Assembly (NCBI RefSeq): GCF_900115345.1
Contig: NZ_FOWC01000002.1
Coordinates: 992,001 to 1,056,000 of the forward strand
DNA: 64,000 bases
From: Amycolatopsis rubida
GTDB taxonomy: Bacteria > Actinomycetota > Actinomycetes > Mycobacteriales > Pseudonocardiaceae
Reading direction: 5' to 3'
Shown here: positions 26,795 through 35,767 of the stretch, one piece after another
Position numbering within the stretch: position 1 is the first letter of the stretch
How the letters are laid out: each line of letters begins with the position of its first letter
The notes under the pieces: model-generated
Seen by the model: only the letters and a program-made list of their open reading frames with translations
What the model was told of the DNA's origin: nothing
Databases searched by the model: none
Made by a program: the position numbers and the translations under genes

Positions 26795-26824
26795 GGCTGC
26801 CGGTACAAACCCGCACCGGCAGCC
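26795..26824 (-). terminator. Hairpin after the Pro-rich membrane protein gene
   Basis: GGCTGCCGG (26795-26803) pairs perfectly with CCGGCAGCC (26816-26824), 5 bases beyond the stop of the 26830-27486 gene. There is no T-tract. It may end that transcript before metB. Confidence 0.55.
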
Positions 26825-26829
26825 CGCGG

Positions 26830-27486
26830 TCACCAGCCCTGCGGAGCCGGGTAACCGCCCTGGGCCGGTGCGTCCGGGCGGTAGTTCACCCAGTCGGCGG
26901 TCGGCTTCACGATCGCCAGCACCAGGGTCGCGATCGGCGGGATCAACCCGATCAGGGCACCGCCGATGCCCGCGCCCAGCAGCCGCGCGCTGCCCGAGTA
27001 TCCCGCGGTCATGACGCCGGCGAGGATGCCGCTCAGAACGGTGTACACGATCACCAGCCCGCAGCCGATGATCGTGCACAGCCGGGCGGCTGGCTTGTGC
27101 AGGAACAGGCCGATGCCGCCGAAGAACAGCAGGCCGACCAGCACCGCGTTCACCACGATCGACGCGTAGAGCTGCCAGACCGTGACGTGGATGGCCGAGA
27201 TCGCCACCACCGCGACGATGACCGAGATGATCGCGAAAATCCCGCCGATGATCGCGAGGATCCCGGCGATGATCGCGGTCGCGCCGTTCGGCTTCTGCTG
27301 GTACATGCCCGGTCCTCCCGGGTACGCCGGGTACGGCTGACCCGCGGCGGGCGGGGCGAACGGCTGCTGCGGGGCGCCCGGGTACGGCTGGGCCGGGGTC
27401 GGCTGGCTCGCCGGGTACTGCTGCCCGGGGAACGGGCCGCTCTGCGGCTGCTGGGGCTGGCCCTGCGGGTTCTGGGGGTAGGTCAC
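26830..27486 (-). CDS. Pro/Gln-rich membrane protein (DUF4190-like)
   Basis: A 218-residue protein. Residues 1-~65 are Pro/Gln/Tyr-rich (YPQNPQGQPQQPQSGPFPG) and probably cytoplasmic, followed by four hydrophobic segments (ATAIIAGILAIIGGIFAIIS, LYASIVVNAVLVGLLFFGG and two more) and a short Pro-rich tail. This layout is common among actinobacterial Pra/DUF4190-type proteins of unknown role. The GTG at 27486 is chosen for its GAGGA site; an ATG at 27504 would add six residues. It is one of three adjacent membrane proteins between metB and cbs. Confidence 0.7.
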   Translation of the reverse strand: MTYPQNPQGQPQQPQSGPFPGQQYPASQPTPAQPYPGAPQQPFAPPAAGQPYPAYPGGPGMYQQKPNGATAIIAGILAIIGGIFAIISVIVAVVAISAIHVTVWQLYASIVVNAVLVGLLFFGGIGLFLHKPAARLCTIIGCGLVIVYTVLSGILAGVMTAGYSGSARLLGAGIGGALIGLIPPIATLVLAIVKPTADWVNYRPDAPAQGGYPAPQGW

Positions 27487-27571
27487 GGGGAGTCCTCGGT
27501 GCATCTGGTCCCGCCGGGCGGCGGGCGGAGTGCTTGTATCGTGCCAGGTCCGTCCCGGTTTCGGGGCGGAT

Positions 27572-28117
27572 TTACCACTGTCGCGAGGGTGACGAAGCAG
27601 GCACCACGGGTGCGCGGTACCGCAGGTAGCCGAAGGTCCGCGGCAGCCCGGCCAGCACGAGCACCAGCAGCGCGGCGGCGGCGAGCGCGACGCGGTCCAG
27701 CGCGGCGAAATTCTCGAACCGCAGCATGGTCCGGAAGTACTGGACGTACGCCGGGGAACCGCTCAGCGCTGGTTCCAGCAGCAGCGCGACGAGGGCGAGC
27801 AACGCGCCCGCGATCAGCAGTACCGCACCGGCTGTCGCGCGGAAAAAGGTCGCGATCGCGCCGATCAGCAGGGCCAGCGAAGCGGCAAGGTACGCGGCGA
27901 GATCGGCGAGTGTCAGCGGCGAGAGGTCACCGAGGCTGAATCCGGAAGGAATGTCGAGGAACAGCCTTGCCGGAAGGTAGCCGGACGTCGCGGCGGCGAC
28001 GAGCCCGAACAGCCCGGCCGCGATCGCGGTGCTCCCGTTCGGCCGGTGCGGAGCCGGCTCCGCCAAGGAGGATGCCCGTTCCCGCTGCCGTGCCGGAAGT
28101 CCGTGCAGGCCGCTCAC
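27572..28117 (-). CDS. Four-helix membrane protein of unknown function
   Basis: A 181-residue protein with a short Arg/Pro-rich N-terminus and four hydrophobic segments (TAIAAGLFGLVAAATSGYLP, LADLAAYLAASLALLIGAIA, TAGAVLLIAGALLALVALLL, LDRVALAAAALLVLVLAGLP). The GTG at 28117 has GAGGGGGG upstream. The same strand and neighbours suggest it belongs with the Pro-rich membrane proteins on either side. The family is not recognised. Confidence 0.6.
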   Translation of the reverse strand: MSGLHGLPARQRERASSLAEPAPHRPNGSTAIAAGLFGLVAAATSGYLPARLFLDIPSGFSLGDLSPLTLADLAAYLAASLALLIGAIATFFRATAGAVLLIAGALLALVALLLEPALSGSPAYVQYFRTMLRFENFAALDRVALAAAALLVLVLAGLPRTFGYLRYRAPVVPASSPSRQW

Positions 28118-28292
28118 GGCAGGCCCCCCTCGGGCTGGAAAGGCGATTCGGACGGCGCTCACCCTAGCCCGGAAACGCACGGTTGGGGACCGGCGCGAGC
28201 GCATGTGCGGCGCAATTCCCCCAGCTGCCGGAACCGCCGGGAAAAGCCCACCAGCTCCCCGCGAACCCCGCGAAAAACGGACCGGGAACGAC

Positions 28293-28328
28293 GAAGGGCG
28301 CCGCCGTCGGGAGACGGAGGCGCCCTTC
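28293..28328 (-). terminator. Terminator of Pra-like gene
   Basis: A nested dyad: GAAGGGCGCC (28293-28302) with GGCGCCCTTC (28319-28328), enclosing CCGTC-GGGA-GACGG. It lies 16 bases beyond the minus-strand gene ending at 28345. The stable 10-plus-5-bp stem is consistent with termination in GC-rich actinobacteria. Confidence 0.7.
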
Positions 28329-28344
28329 GCGGAGATTCAGCGAG

Positions 28345-29811
28345 TCACCACTGCTGCGGCGGCTGCTGGCCCGGCTGGCCGTAGCCCGGAGGGGGCTGCT
28401 GCCCGCCCGGCGGCGGGTACTGGCCCGGCTGGCCGAAGCCGCCCGGCTGCTGCGGCGGCTGGCCGTAGCCCGGCTGCGGGCCTGGCTGGCCGTAACCGGG
28501 AGGCGGCTGCTGCCCGAAGCCCGGCTGCGGGTTCGCGCCGCTGCCCGGGTTCGGACCGCCCGGCTGCGGGAAGCCCCCGCTGTTCGGGTTCGGGCCGCCG
28601 GGAGGCGGGAAACCACCGGGCTGCGGCTGACCGAAGCCCGGCTGTCCGCCGCCGAAACCGCCCGGCTGCTGCGGGCCGCCAGGGCCACCGGGGCCACCGG
28701 GACCGCCGAAACCACCGGGGCCGCCCGAGGACGAACCGAGGCCGACGTACTGCGAGGTCGCCGGGATGATCGCGACCACGCCGATGATCAGGATGATGAT
28801 GCCGAGGATCAGCGTCAGCATGCCGCCGCCGCTCGTCGCGCTGGAGGAGGCGCCGCCGTACTTGTCGGCGAAGGAGCTGCTGACCGAGGTCCCGGACTTC
28901 GCCAGGATCGAGAACAGCAGCAACAGCACGCCGCCGACCAGCACGCCGATCGGGGCGAGCTTGCGCATCACGGCCGCGCGCGAGGCGAGAGCCAGCGCGA
29001 CGCCGCCCGCCAGCGCGACCACCGCGCCGACCAGGATCATGATCACGTAGAACCACAGCGTGCCCGGCGAGGCGAGACCGGCCTCGTCGAACAGCTTCTG
29101 GTACCGGCTCGAGCTGTCGTACAGCTTCGAGTAGTCGCTGGTGTCGCTCATGTAGCTGAACGAGACGATCAGCGCGATCAGGCCGAGCACCGCGGTGACG
29201 CCGCCGGCGATGTAGCCGTACAGCGCGTTCCCGCCGCCTGCCGACGGCGCGGCGGACGCACCGAACGGGGCGGGCTGGCCGAAGCCCTGCGGCGGCTGAC
29301 CCGGATGGCCGAACGCGCCCTGCGGCGGGGTGCCGAAGCCGCCCTGGTCGTACCCGCCCGGCTGGCCGAAGCCCTGCGGCGGCTGACCCGGCTGACCCGG
29401 CTGCCCGGGCTGACCCGGCTGGCCGAAGCCCTGCGGGGCGCCGAACCCGGCGACCGCGGCCGGGTTGTCCGCCGCGCTCGGCGGCGGGGCGTACGGGATG
29501 TTCTGCGGCTGCTGGCTCGGCGGGACCAGCTGCGTCGACTCGGCGTTGCCCTCGGCGCTCACGGGGTTGACCACCTGGGTGGCGTTCGAGTCAGCCGGCT
29601 GTCCCGGCTGCACGACCTGCGTCGGTTCCGGGGTGTCGCCGAAGGTGCCGCCGCCCTGAGCGGGCTGCTGCGGCTGGCCCGGCTGGACCACCTGGGTCGG
29701 CTCCGACGCGCCGAAGGGACTGTCCTGCTGCGGTGTAGGACCACTCGACGGGCCCTGCGGCGGCTGCTGGCCGCCGTCCCAGGGCTGGTTCGGTGGCTGC
29801 GGAGCACTCAT
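28345..29811 (-). CDS. Pra-like Gly/Pro/Gln-rich membrane protein with TQVV repeats
   Basis: A 488-residue protein: a Gln/Pro-rich cytoplasmic N-terminus (~1-195), five or so membrane segments (~198-390; IAGGVTAVLGLIALIVSFSY, GTLWFYVIMILVGAVVALAG, IGVLVGGVLLLLFSILA, LTLILGIIILIIGVVAII) and a Gly/Pro/Gln-rich C-terminal tail. The N-terminal part repeats EPTQVVQPGQP twice, with ATQVVNP and STQLVPP as further copies. These Thr-containing short motifs could be Ser/Thr-kinase or FHA-domain targets (inference). Its position between metB and cbs matches the proline-rich antigen gene (pra) of mycobacteria. The role is unknown. Confidence 0.8.
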   Translation of the reverse strand: MSAPQPPNQPWDGGQQPPQGPSSGPTPQQDSPFGASEPTQVVQPGQPQQPAQGGGTFGDTPEPTQVVQPGQPADSNATQVVNPVSAEGNAESTQLVPPSQQPQNIPYAPPPSAADNPAAVAGFGAPQGFGQPGQPGQPGQPGQPPQGFGQPGGYDQGGFGTPPQGAFGHPGQPPQGFGQPAPFGASAAPSAGGGNALYGYIAGGVTAVLGLIALIVSFSYMSDTSDYSKLYDSSSRYQKLFDEAGLASPGTLWFYVIMILVGAVVALAGGVALALASRAAVMRKLAPIGVLVGGVLLLLFSILAKSGTSVSSSFADKYGGASSSATSGGGMLTLILGIIILIIGVVAIIPATSQYVGLGSSSGGPGGFGGPGGPGGPGGPQQPGGFGGGQPGFGQPQPGGFPPPGGPNPNSGGFPQPGGPNPGSGANPQPGFGQQPPPGYGQPGPQPGYGQPPQQPGGFGQPGQYPPPGGQQPPPGYGQPGQQPPQQW

Positions 29812-29877
29812 GTGGGTCTTGAACCCCCTTGACGAGGACGCGAAAAAGTTCTATTCGGCCGTAACGCTATCGGATGC

Positions 29878-29909
29878 CCGGCCGGGACGCGCGCAGACGC
29901 CCCGGCCGG
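29878..29909 (-). terminator. cbs terminator hairpin
   Basis: CCGGCCGGG (29878-29886) pairs with CCCGGCCGG (29901-29909) around a 14-base loop, about 18 bases beyond the cbs stop on the minus strand. Confidence 0.65.
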
Positions 29910-29926
29910 TCGCCGTGAGCTTGCGG

Positions 29927-31297
29927 CTATCGGCCCGCGAGGAACGCGAGCAGATCGTGCCTGGTGACGACGCCCGCCGGCTTGCCGTCGATCAGCACCA
30001 GCGCGCCGTCGGCCCCTTCGAGCGCCTTCATCGCCGCGCTCACCTGCTCGCCTGCCCCGATCGTGGGCAGCGGCGGCGACATGTGCGTTTCCAGCCGGTC
30101 GGCCATGTGTGCCTTGCCGGTGAACAGCGCGTCGAGCAGGTCGCGCTCGTTGACCGCGCCGACCACCTCGGCGGCCATCACCGGCGGTTCGGCGCTGACC
30201 ACGGGCATCTGGCTCACGCCGAATTCCGCCAGGATGGCCACCGCTTCGGCGACCGTCTCGTTCGGGTGCGAGTGCACGAGGCTGGGCAGCGCGCCGGATT
30301 TGCGGGTGAGCACGTCGCCGACGGTCGCGCCGGAGGAATCCGGCGGGAGGAAGCCGTAGGACGACATCCAAGCGTCGTTGAACACCTTGGTGAGGTAGCC
30401 GCGGCCGCCGTCGGGCAGCAGCACGACCACGACGTCGTCCTCGGTCAGCCCCTCGGCCAGCTTCAGCGCGGCGGCCACGGCCATCCCGCACGACCCGCCG
30501 ACGAGCAGGCCCTCCTCGGTCGCGAGCCTGCGCGTGGTCTCGAAGGAGTGCGCGTCGCTGATCGGGATGATCTGGTCCGCGACGTTCCGGTCGTAGGTTT
30601 CCGGCCAGAAGTCCTCGCCGACGCCCTCGACCAGGTACGGCCGTCCGGTGCCGCCGGAGTACACCGAGCCCTCGGGATCAGCCCCGACGACCTGGACACG
30701 GCCGTCGCTGACCTCCTTCAGGTACTTGCCGGTGCCGGAGATCGTGCCGCCGGTGCCGACGCCCGCGACGAAGTGGGTGATCTTGCCGTCGGTCTGCCGC
30801 CAGAGCTCCGGGCCGGTGGAGTGGTAGTGGCTGGCCGGGTTCTCCGGGTTGGCGTACTGGTTGGGCTTCCAGGCGCCCTCGATCTCGTGCACGAGCCGGT
30901 CGGACACGTTGTAGTACGAGTCGGGGTGCTCGGGCGCGACCGCGGTGGGGCACACGACGACGCGGGCGCCGTACGCGCGCAGCACGTTGCGCTTGTCCTC
31001 GCTCACCTTGTCCGGGCAGACGAACACGCACTGGTAACCCTTGCGCTGGGCGACCATGGCCAGCCCGACCCCGGTGTTGCCCGAGGTGGGCTCCACGATC
31101 GTGCCGCCAGGACGCAGCTCGCCGGAGGCCTCGGCGGCCTCGATCATCCGCAGCGCGATCCGGTCTTTCACGCTGCCGCCCGGGTTGACGTACTCGACCT
31201 TGGCGAGCACGAGCGGCTTGAGCCCCCGCGTAAGCGAATTCAGCTTGACCAGCGGGGTGTTGCCCACGAGGTCCACGATGTGTTCTGCGTACTCCAC
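29927..31297 (-). CDS. cbs: Cystathionine beta-synthase
   Basis: A 456-residue PLP enzyme of the OASS/CBS fold that condenses homocysteine and serine to cystathionine. The PLP lysine is in NPGGSVKDRIALRM (Lys44), with EPTSGNTGVGLA and GVGTGGTISGTGKYL loops. A C-terminal Bateman module (two CBS domains, ~330-456; SQMPVVSAE, GVVTRHDLLAF) is present. The full two-CBS form distinguishes it from CysK. In M. tuberculosis the homolog precedes pra and metB in the same order. An unusual 42-codon ORF lies 119 bases upstream on the same strand. Confidence 0.95.
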   Translation of the reverse strand: MEYAEHIVDLVGNTPLVKLNSLTRGLKPLVLAKVEYVNPGGSVKDRIALRMIEAAEASGELRPGGTIVEPTSGNTGVGLAMVAQRKGYQCVFVCPDKVSEDKRNVLRAYGARVVVCPTAVAPEHPDSYYNVSDRLVHEIEGAWKPNQYANPENPASHYHSTGPELWRQTDGKITHFVAGVGTGGTISGTGKYLKEVSDGRVQVVGADPEGSVYSGGTGRPYLVEGVGEDFWPETYDRNVADQIIPISDAHSFETTRRLATEEGLLVGGSCGMAVAAALKLAEGLTEDDVVVVLLPDGGRGYLTKVFNDAWMSSYGFLPPDSSGATVGDVLTRKSGALPSLVHSHPNETVAEAVAILAEFGVSQMPVVSAEPPVMAAEVVGAVNERDLLDALFTGKAHMADRLETHMSPPLPTIGAGEQVSAAMKALEGADGALVLIDGKPAGVVTRHDLLAFLAGR

Positions 31298-31416
31298 GCG
31301 ACCAGCCTAAACAGCCGGGTGCCAGACGGGCCAGCGCGGGACCGGCAGGCGGTCTCCGGGTGCGCGTCGGGGCCACGGGCGGCGCCAGGCGAGGTCGAGC
31401 CTCCCCGGCGCGGACC

Positions 31417-31545
31417 TCAGGCAGCCACCAAGCCGCGCGTCGACACCGGGGTCGGCCCGAGGGCCGCCGCACGCCGATCCGTGATCCCGTCCCGGAGATC
31501 CGTCCCGGCCCGCAGTGCCGCGCAGTAACGCTTGATGGCCACCAT
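31417..31545 (-). CDS. Small ORF (42 codons) with near-ideal ribosome-binding site upstream of cbs
   Basis: Starts ATG at 31545, preceded at 10 bases by AGGAGGTGA, an essentially perfect anti-SD complement that is rare in this window. It encodes MVAIKRYCAALRAGTDLR and then a basic, Ala-rich stretch ending STRGLVAA. There is one Cys (residue 8) and no signal peptide. It fills most of an otherwise empty 316-base interval, and its stop is 119 bases before cbs on the same strand. It could be a free small protein or an upstream leader peptide coupling sulfur status to cbs expression. No family is recognised. Confidence 0.5.
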   Translation of the reverse strand: MVAIKRYCAALRAGTDLRDGITDRRAAALGPTPVSTRGLVAA

Positions 31546-31613
31546 GACCGGTTCACCTCCTGATGGGGATCCTTCTTCTTGTTGACTCTTCACGGATCTT
31601 AGTGGTTCCGCGG

Positions 31614-32528
31614 TTATTTCGAAACACCCGAAGGAACCAGCCGGAGCCAGCCGTCGTCGCCGCGTTCTTCGGTCCAGCCGGGCGGCCAGGAGCGTTTGTA
31701 GCCGGGCTTCGCGAGCACACCGGCCAGCCCGGCTTCCGAGTGCACCCCGAATTCCACGTGTTTCTCGAACTTCGCGCCGCGGAAGACGTCGCGCTCGCCG
31801 CCGAAAACGGTGCCGCGGAAGTCCGCGCGTTCGAGGAACACCGCTTCGTGGAAATCGGCTTTAGTGCGGAATTCGGTGCCGCGGAACGTCGCGAATTCCT
31901 GGAATTCAGTCTGATAGCACACGATGGAACGGATTCGGCAGTGCGTGAGGGTGAGCGCGATGATCTTGGCTCCGGAAAAGTCGAGGTCGATGTCCGGCCA
32001 GTACGACCCGTTCGGCTCCTCGCCGCCGCCCGGACGCAGGTGCAGCATCAGGATCCGCTGCGCGGCCTTGCGGACCTGCGCCTCTTCGTCCGTGCCGTCC
32101 AGCGGCATCCGCAGATACGCGCAGAGCACGTTGACGATGGTCTGCCGCTGGTCCGCGTGGCTTTGCGCGAGCCGTTCGAGCGCGTACAGCCCGGCCAGCC
32201 GGACCGGGGCCTTGTCGCTGCCGAGCTGGTCGGCGGCCTTGCCGTACATGTCGGTGATCCGGCGCTGGGTCGCGTCGTGGTCCTTCTGTTCCAGATCCAG
32301 CTCGGCGGACCGCTGCCGTCGCGCGGCGAGCAGGAGCGCGGCCGCGCCGCCGGTCCCGACGACGATGCTGGAGGCCGTGCGCAGCGCGTCGAGCCGCGAC
32401 GAATCGGCCGGGGTGCCGCCGCCGAGCAGCCACAGCAGCAGCGCCGCCGCGACGGCCGCGAGCAGCACGATGCCGGTCCCCCACCAGGCGATCGTGCGGG
32501 TGGACAACACCCGGTTGCGCTCTGTCAC
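31614..32528 (-). CDS. Membrane-anchored pentapeptide-repeat-like protein
   Basis: A 304-residue protein with one N-terminal transmembrane segment (TIAWWGTGIVLLAAVAAALL) and possibly a second (TASSIVVGTGGAAALLLAAR). A helical domain is found in many actinobacterial pentapeptide-repeat proteins (ITDMYGKAADQLGSDKAPVRLAGLYALERLA). Imperfect pentapeptide repeats follow (DIDLDFSGAKI, RTKADFHEAVFLERADFRGT, GAKFEKHVEF). The GTG at 32528 has GGGAGGA upstream. The substrate and role are unknown; such proteins are commonly predicted scaffolds. It diverges from the thiolase gene. Confidence 0.8.
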   Translation of the reverse strand: MTERNRVLSTRTIAWWGTGIVLLAAVAAALLLWLLGGGTPADSSRLDALRTASSIVVGTGGAAALLLAARRQRSAELDLEQKDHDATQRRITDMYGKAADQLGSDKAPVRLAGLYALERLAQSHADQRQTIVNVLCAYLRMPLDGTDEEAQVRKAAQRILMLHLRPGGGEEPNGSYWPDIDLDFSGAKIIALTLTHCRIRSIVCYQTEFQEFATFRGTEFRTKADFHEAVFLERADFRGTVFGGERDVFRGAKFEKHVEFGVHSEAGLAGVLAKPGYKRSWPPGWTEERGDDGWLRLVPSGVSK

Positions 32529-32648
32529 GGCAGAAATCCTCCCACGGACGCAAGGTGGTGCATGTCGCCTTCGGCTTTCGAACGGACGCCGGACGCGGCA
32601 AGATGGTGAGCAACCGCTTAGTGCCGCCGACCCGAGGATGTGTCTGTC

Positions 32649-33869
32649 ATGCCCGAAGCCGTCATCGTCTCCACCGCCCGCTCCCCGATCGGCCGCGCCG
32701 GGAAGGGCTCGCTCGTCGGGATGCGCCCCGACGACCTGGCCGTGCAGATGGTGCGCGCGGCGCTGGACAAGGTGCCCCAGCTGGACCCGGCCGACATCGA
32801 CGACCTGATGCTCGGCTGCGGCCTGCCCGGCGGCGAGTCCGGCTTCAACATGGGCCGCGCGGTGGCCGTCGAACTCGGCTACGACCACCTGCCCGGCTGC
32901 ACGATCACCCGGTACTGCTCCTCCAGTTTGCAGACCACCCGGATGGCGCTGCACGCGATCAGGGCGGGCGAGGGCGACGTCTTCGTCTCAGCGGGCGTCG
33001 AGGCCGTGTCGCGGTTCGCGAAGGGCAGCTCCGACTCCTGGCCGGACACCCACAACCCGCTGTTCGCCGACGCCGAGGCGCGCACCAAGGCCACCGCCGA
33101 GTCCGGCGCGGACAGCTGGCAGGACCCGCGCGAGAACGGGCAGCTTCCGGACGTCTACATCGCGATGGGCCAGACCGCGGAGAACCTCGCGCGGCTCAAG
33201 GGCGTCACCCGCGAGGAGATGGACGAGTTCGGCGTGCGGTCGCAGAACCTCGCCGAGAAGGCCATCGCGGACGGTTTCTGGGCCAAGGACATCACGCCGG
33301 TCACGCTGCCGGACGGCACCGTCGTGTCGAAGGACGACGGGCCGCGCGCGGGTGTCACGATCGAGGGCGTGTCCGGGCTGAAGCCGGTCTTCCGCCCCGA
33401 CGGCCGGATCACCGCGGGCAACTGCTGCCCGCTCAACGACGGCGCGGCGGCTGTCGTGATCATGTCCGACACGAAGGCGCGCGAACTGGGCCTGACGCCG
33501 CTGGCGCGCGTCGTGTCCACCGGTGTCACCGGGCTGTCGCCGGAGATCATGGGCTACGGCCCGGTCGAGGCGTCGAAGCAGGCGCTGTCCCGCGCCGGTC
33601 TGTCCATTTCGGACATCGACCTGGTCGAGATCAACGAGGCGTTCGCCGCGCAGGTCATCCCGTCCTACCGCGACCTTGGCATCGACCTCGACCGGCTGAA
33701 CGTCAACGGCGGCGCGATCGCGGTCGGCCACCCGTTCGGCATGACCGGCGCGCGAATCACCTCGACGCTGATCAACTCCCTGCAGCACCACGACAAGCAG
33801 TTCGGCCTGGAGACGATGTGCGTCGGCGGCGGGCAGGGCATGGCGATGGTGCTGGAGCGGCTTTCCTGA
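32649..33869 (+). CDS. Acetyl-CoA acetyltransferase / 3-ketoacyl-CoA thiolase
   Basis: A 406-residue thiolase. The acylated Cys is in [14 protein letters not shown] (Cys90), the active His in [19 protein letters not shown] and the second catalytic Cys in [17 protein letters not shown]. It starts [15 protein letters not shown] like FadA3 of M. tuberculosis, the gene next to the cbs cluster there. It either cleaves 3-ketoacyl-CoA or condenses acetyl-CoA. A GTG at 32640 is a possible alternative start. It is monocistronic and ends before a long bidirectional terminator. Confidence 0.93.
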   Translation: MPEAVIVSTARSPIGRAGKGSLVGMRPDDLAVQMVRAALDKVPQLDPADIDDLMLGCGLPGGESGFNMGRAVAVELGYDHLPGCTITRYCSSSLQTTRMALHAIRAGEGDVFVSAGVEAVSRFAKGSSDSWPDTHNPLFADAEARTKATAESGADSWQDPRENGQLPDVYIAMGQTAENLARLKGVTREEMDEFGVRSQNLAEKAIADGFWAKDITPVTLPDGTVVSKDDGPRAGVTIEGVSGLKPVFRPDGRITAGNCCPLNDGAAAVVIMSDTKARELGLTPLARVVSTGVTGLSPEIMGYGPVEASKQALSRAGLSISDIDLVEINEAFAAQVIPSYRDLGIDLDRLNVNGGAIAVGHPFGMTGARITSTLINSLQHHDKQFGLETMCVGGGQGMAMVLERLS

Positions 33870-34001
33870 GCGCTCGGGAGTGGCGATCGCGGTTCTGAAC
33901 CGCGACTGCCACTCACGACGCCGTTCGACGAAAAGGCGCGATGAACGTCCGGGAGCGGAGAGAGCCACTCGGTGCTGGGGTGCTTTCCCCGCCGCGCAAA
34001 G

Positions 34002-34039
34002 AAAAGGGCTGCCCGCTGATGATCGCGGGCAGCCCTTTT
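34002..34039. terminator. Bidirectional terminator between thiolase and MFS genes
   Basis: A 15-base perfect stem (34002-34016 AAAAGGGCTGCCCGC with 34025-34039) with an 8-base loop. It gives a T4 tail on both strands and separates two convergent genes. Confidence 0.9.
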
Positions 34040-34049
34040 CCGTGGAGCG

Positions 34050-35582
34050 TCAGTGCATCAGCACCGGCGGAGCGACCTCGTCGGACTCCGCGGCCGCGGG
34101 CACCACGCGCTTCTTCGGCAGGAAGAACGCGGGCACCAGGCACAGCGCCAGCAGGATCGTGCCCCACAGGAACGTCGTCGCGAACGACTCGCCCGCGAGG
34201 CGGGCCGCGGCGTCGTGGGTGGCCGGGTTCATCGTCGCCGCGGTGGCGACCAGCTGGCCCTGGCTCGTCGGGACGCCGAACTTCCCGGCGAGCAGCGCCG
34301 CGAGGATGATCGACATCACCGCGGACCCGATCGCGCCCGCGGTCTGCTGCAGGATGTTCGTCGCGGTCGAGGCCTTCGCCATGTCCTTGGACCGCAACGT
34401 CTGCAGCGCGGCCGAGGTGATCGGCATCATCGTGCAACCCATGCCGACGCCCATCACGAACAGCGCGGCCAGCAGCTGCCAGTACGGCGTGGTCGCGCTG
34501 ACCTGTGTGAACACCACCATGCCCAGCACGATCAGGACCAGGCCGGGCAGCACGATCCGGCGCGGCGCGATCTTGTCCGCCAGCCGCCCGGTGATCGGCA
34601 TCGCCAGCATCGCGCCCAGCCCCTGCGGGGCGAGCAAAAGTCCCGCGTTCAACGCGGTTTCGCCGCGCACCAGCACGAAATACGTGGGCAGCAACAGCAT
34701 CGCACCGAAGAACCCGACGCAGAACACGGCCATGGTGATCATCGCGACCGAGAACGAGCGGTTGCCGAACAGCTTCAGGTCGATCAGCGGGTGCTCCATG
34801 GTCCGCGCCCGCAGCACGAACGCGACGAGCAGCACGATCCCGGCCAGCGCGGGCAGCCACACCTCGAGGTCGGCGACGGTGCCGGTGGACGGAATCCGCG
34901 AAACGCCGAAGATCAGCGCGGCCAGGCCCGGCGACACCATCAGCATGCCGAGGAAGTCGAACCGGTTGCCGGGTTCCGGCTCGTCCTTCGGCAGCAGCCG
35001 CAGCGCGAGCAGGAAGGCGATCAGCCCGATCGGGACGTTGATGTAGAAGATCCAGCGCCAGCTCACCGCGTCGACCAGCCAGCCGCCCAGGATCGGGCCG
35101 CAGATCGGGCCGAGCAGCATCGGCACGCCCAGCACGGCCATCACCCGGCCGATCCGCTGCGGACCGGCCGCACGGGTCAGGATCGTCATGCCCGCGGGCA
35201 TCAGCATGCCGCCGCCGAGGCCCTGCACGACGCGGAACGCGATCAGCGATTCGACGTTCCAGGCGAGCCCGGCGAGCATCGAGCCGATCAGGAAGGTGCC
35301 GATCGCGAGCAGGTACAGCCGTTTCGTGCCGAACCGGTCGGACGCCCATCCGGTGACCGGGATGACCGTCGCCAGCGCCAGCATGTAGCCGGTCGCGACC
35401 CACTGGATGGTGTCGAAGGACGTGGCGAACTGGATGGTGAGCTTCTGGAGCGCGACGTTGACCACGGTGGTGTCGAGGATCGCCATGATGGCGCCGAGCA
35501 CCACCACGGAGGCGACCTTCAGCACTCCCCGGTCGAGTTTGTCACCGGCATCCGGCGCGGCCGGAGTCGCGGGTGCGGACAT
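34050..35582 (-). CDS. EmrB/QacA-type (DHA2) drug/proton antiporter
   Basis: A 510-residue major facilitator with about 14 membrane segments. Diagnostic motifs are [10 protein letters not shown] (motif D1), [25 protein letters not shown] (motif A region), [15 protein letters not shown] (motif B) and [28 protein letters not shown] (antiporter motif C). It is predicted to export drugs or metabolites at the cytoplasmic membrane. The ATG at 35582 (MSAPATP) is preferred. No TetR-type regulator is adjacent, so its trigger is unknown. Confidence 0.9.
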   Translation of the reverse strand: MSAPATPAAPDAGDKLDRGVLKVASVVVLGAIMAILDTTVVNVALQKLTIQFATSFDTIQWVATGYMLALATVIPVTGWASDRFGTKRLYLLAIGTFLIGSMLAGLAWNVESLIAFRVVQGLGGGMLMPAGMTILTRAAGPQRIGRVMAVLGVPMLLGPICGPILGGWLVDAVSWRWIFYINVPIGLIAFLLALRLLPKDEPEPGNRFDFLGMLMVSPGLAALIFGVSRIPSTGTVADLEVWLPALAGIVLLVAFVLRARTMEHPLIDLKLFGNRSFSVAMITMAVFCVGFFGAMLLLPTYFVLVRGETALNAGLLLAPQGLGAMLAMPITGRLADKIAPRRIVLPGLVLIVLGMVVFTQVSATTPYWQLLAALFVMGVGMGCTMMPITSAALQTLRSKDMAKASTATNILQQTAGAIGSAVMSIILAALLAGKFGVPTSQGQLVATAATMNPATHDAAARLAGESFATTFLWGTILLALCLVPAFFLPKKRVVPAAAESDEVAPPVLMH

Positions 35583-35767
35583 GCGGAACCCCATCTGTTA
35601 GTGGTGATGCGCAAGCCCGCGACGCGACAGTACGACCGCGGTTCCCCCTTGCGCGCGCTCCAGACTAGCCGAGCGGCAAGCGGCGACGCAGCCATTTTCG
35701 CTTCCGGCCGAACACGTGGGGACTTTTCGCGCGGTCGCCATGACCTGCGAAAAGCCCCCCGCTCGGG

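Noticed and set aside
26785..26900. Plus-strand ORF with GGAGG upstream between metB and the membrane-protein gene
   Set aside because: It runs antisense into a clear membrane-protein gene and has no recognisable product; the GGAGG is probably chance.
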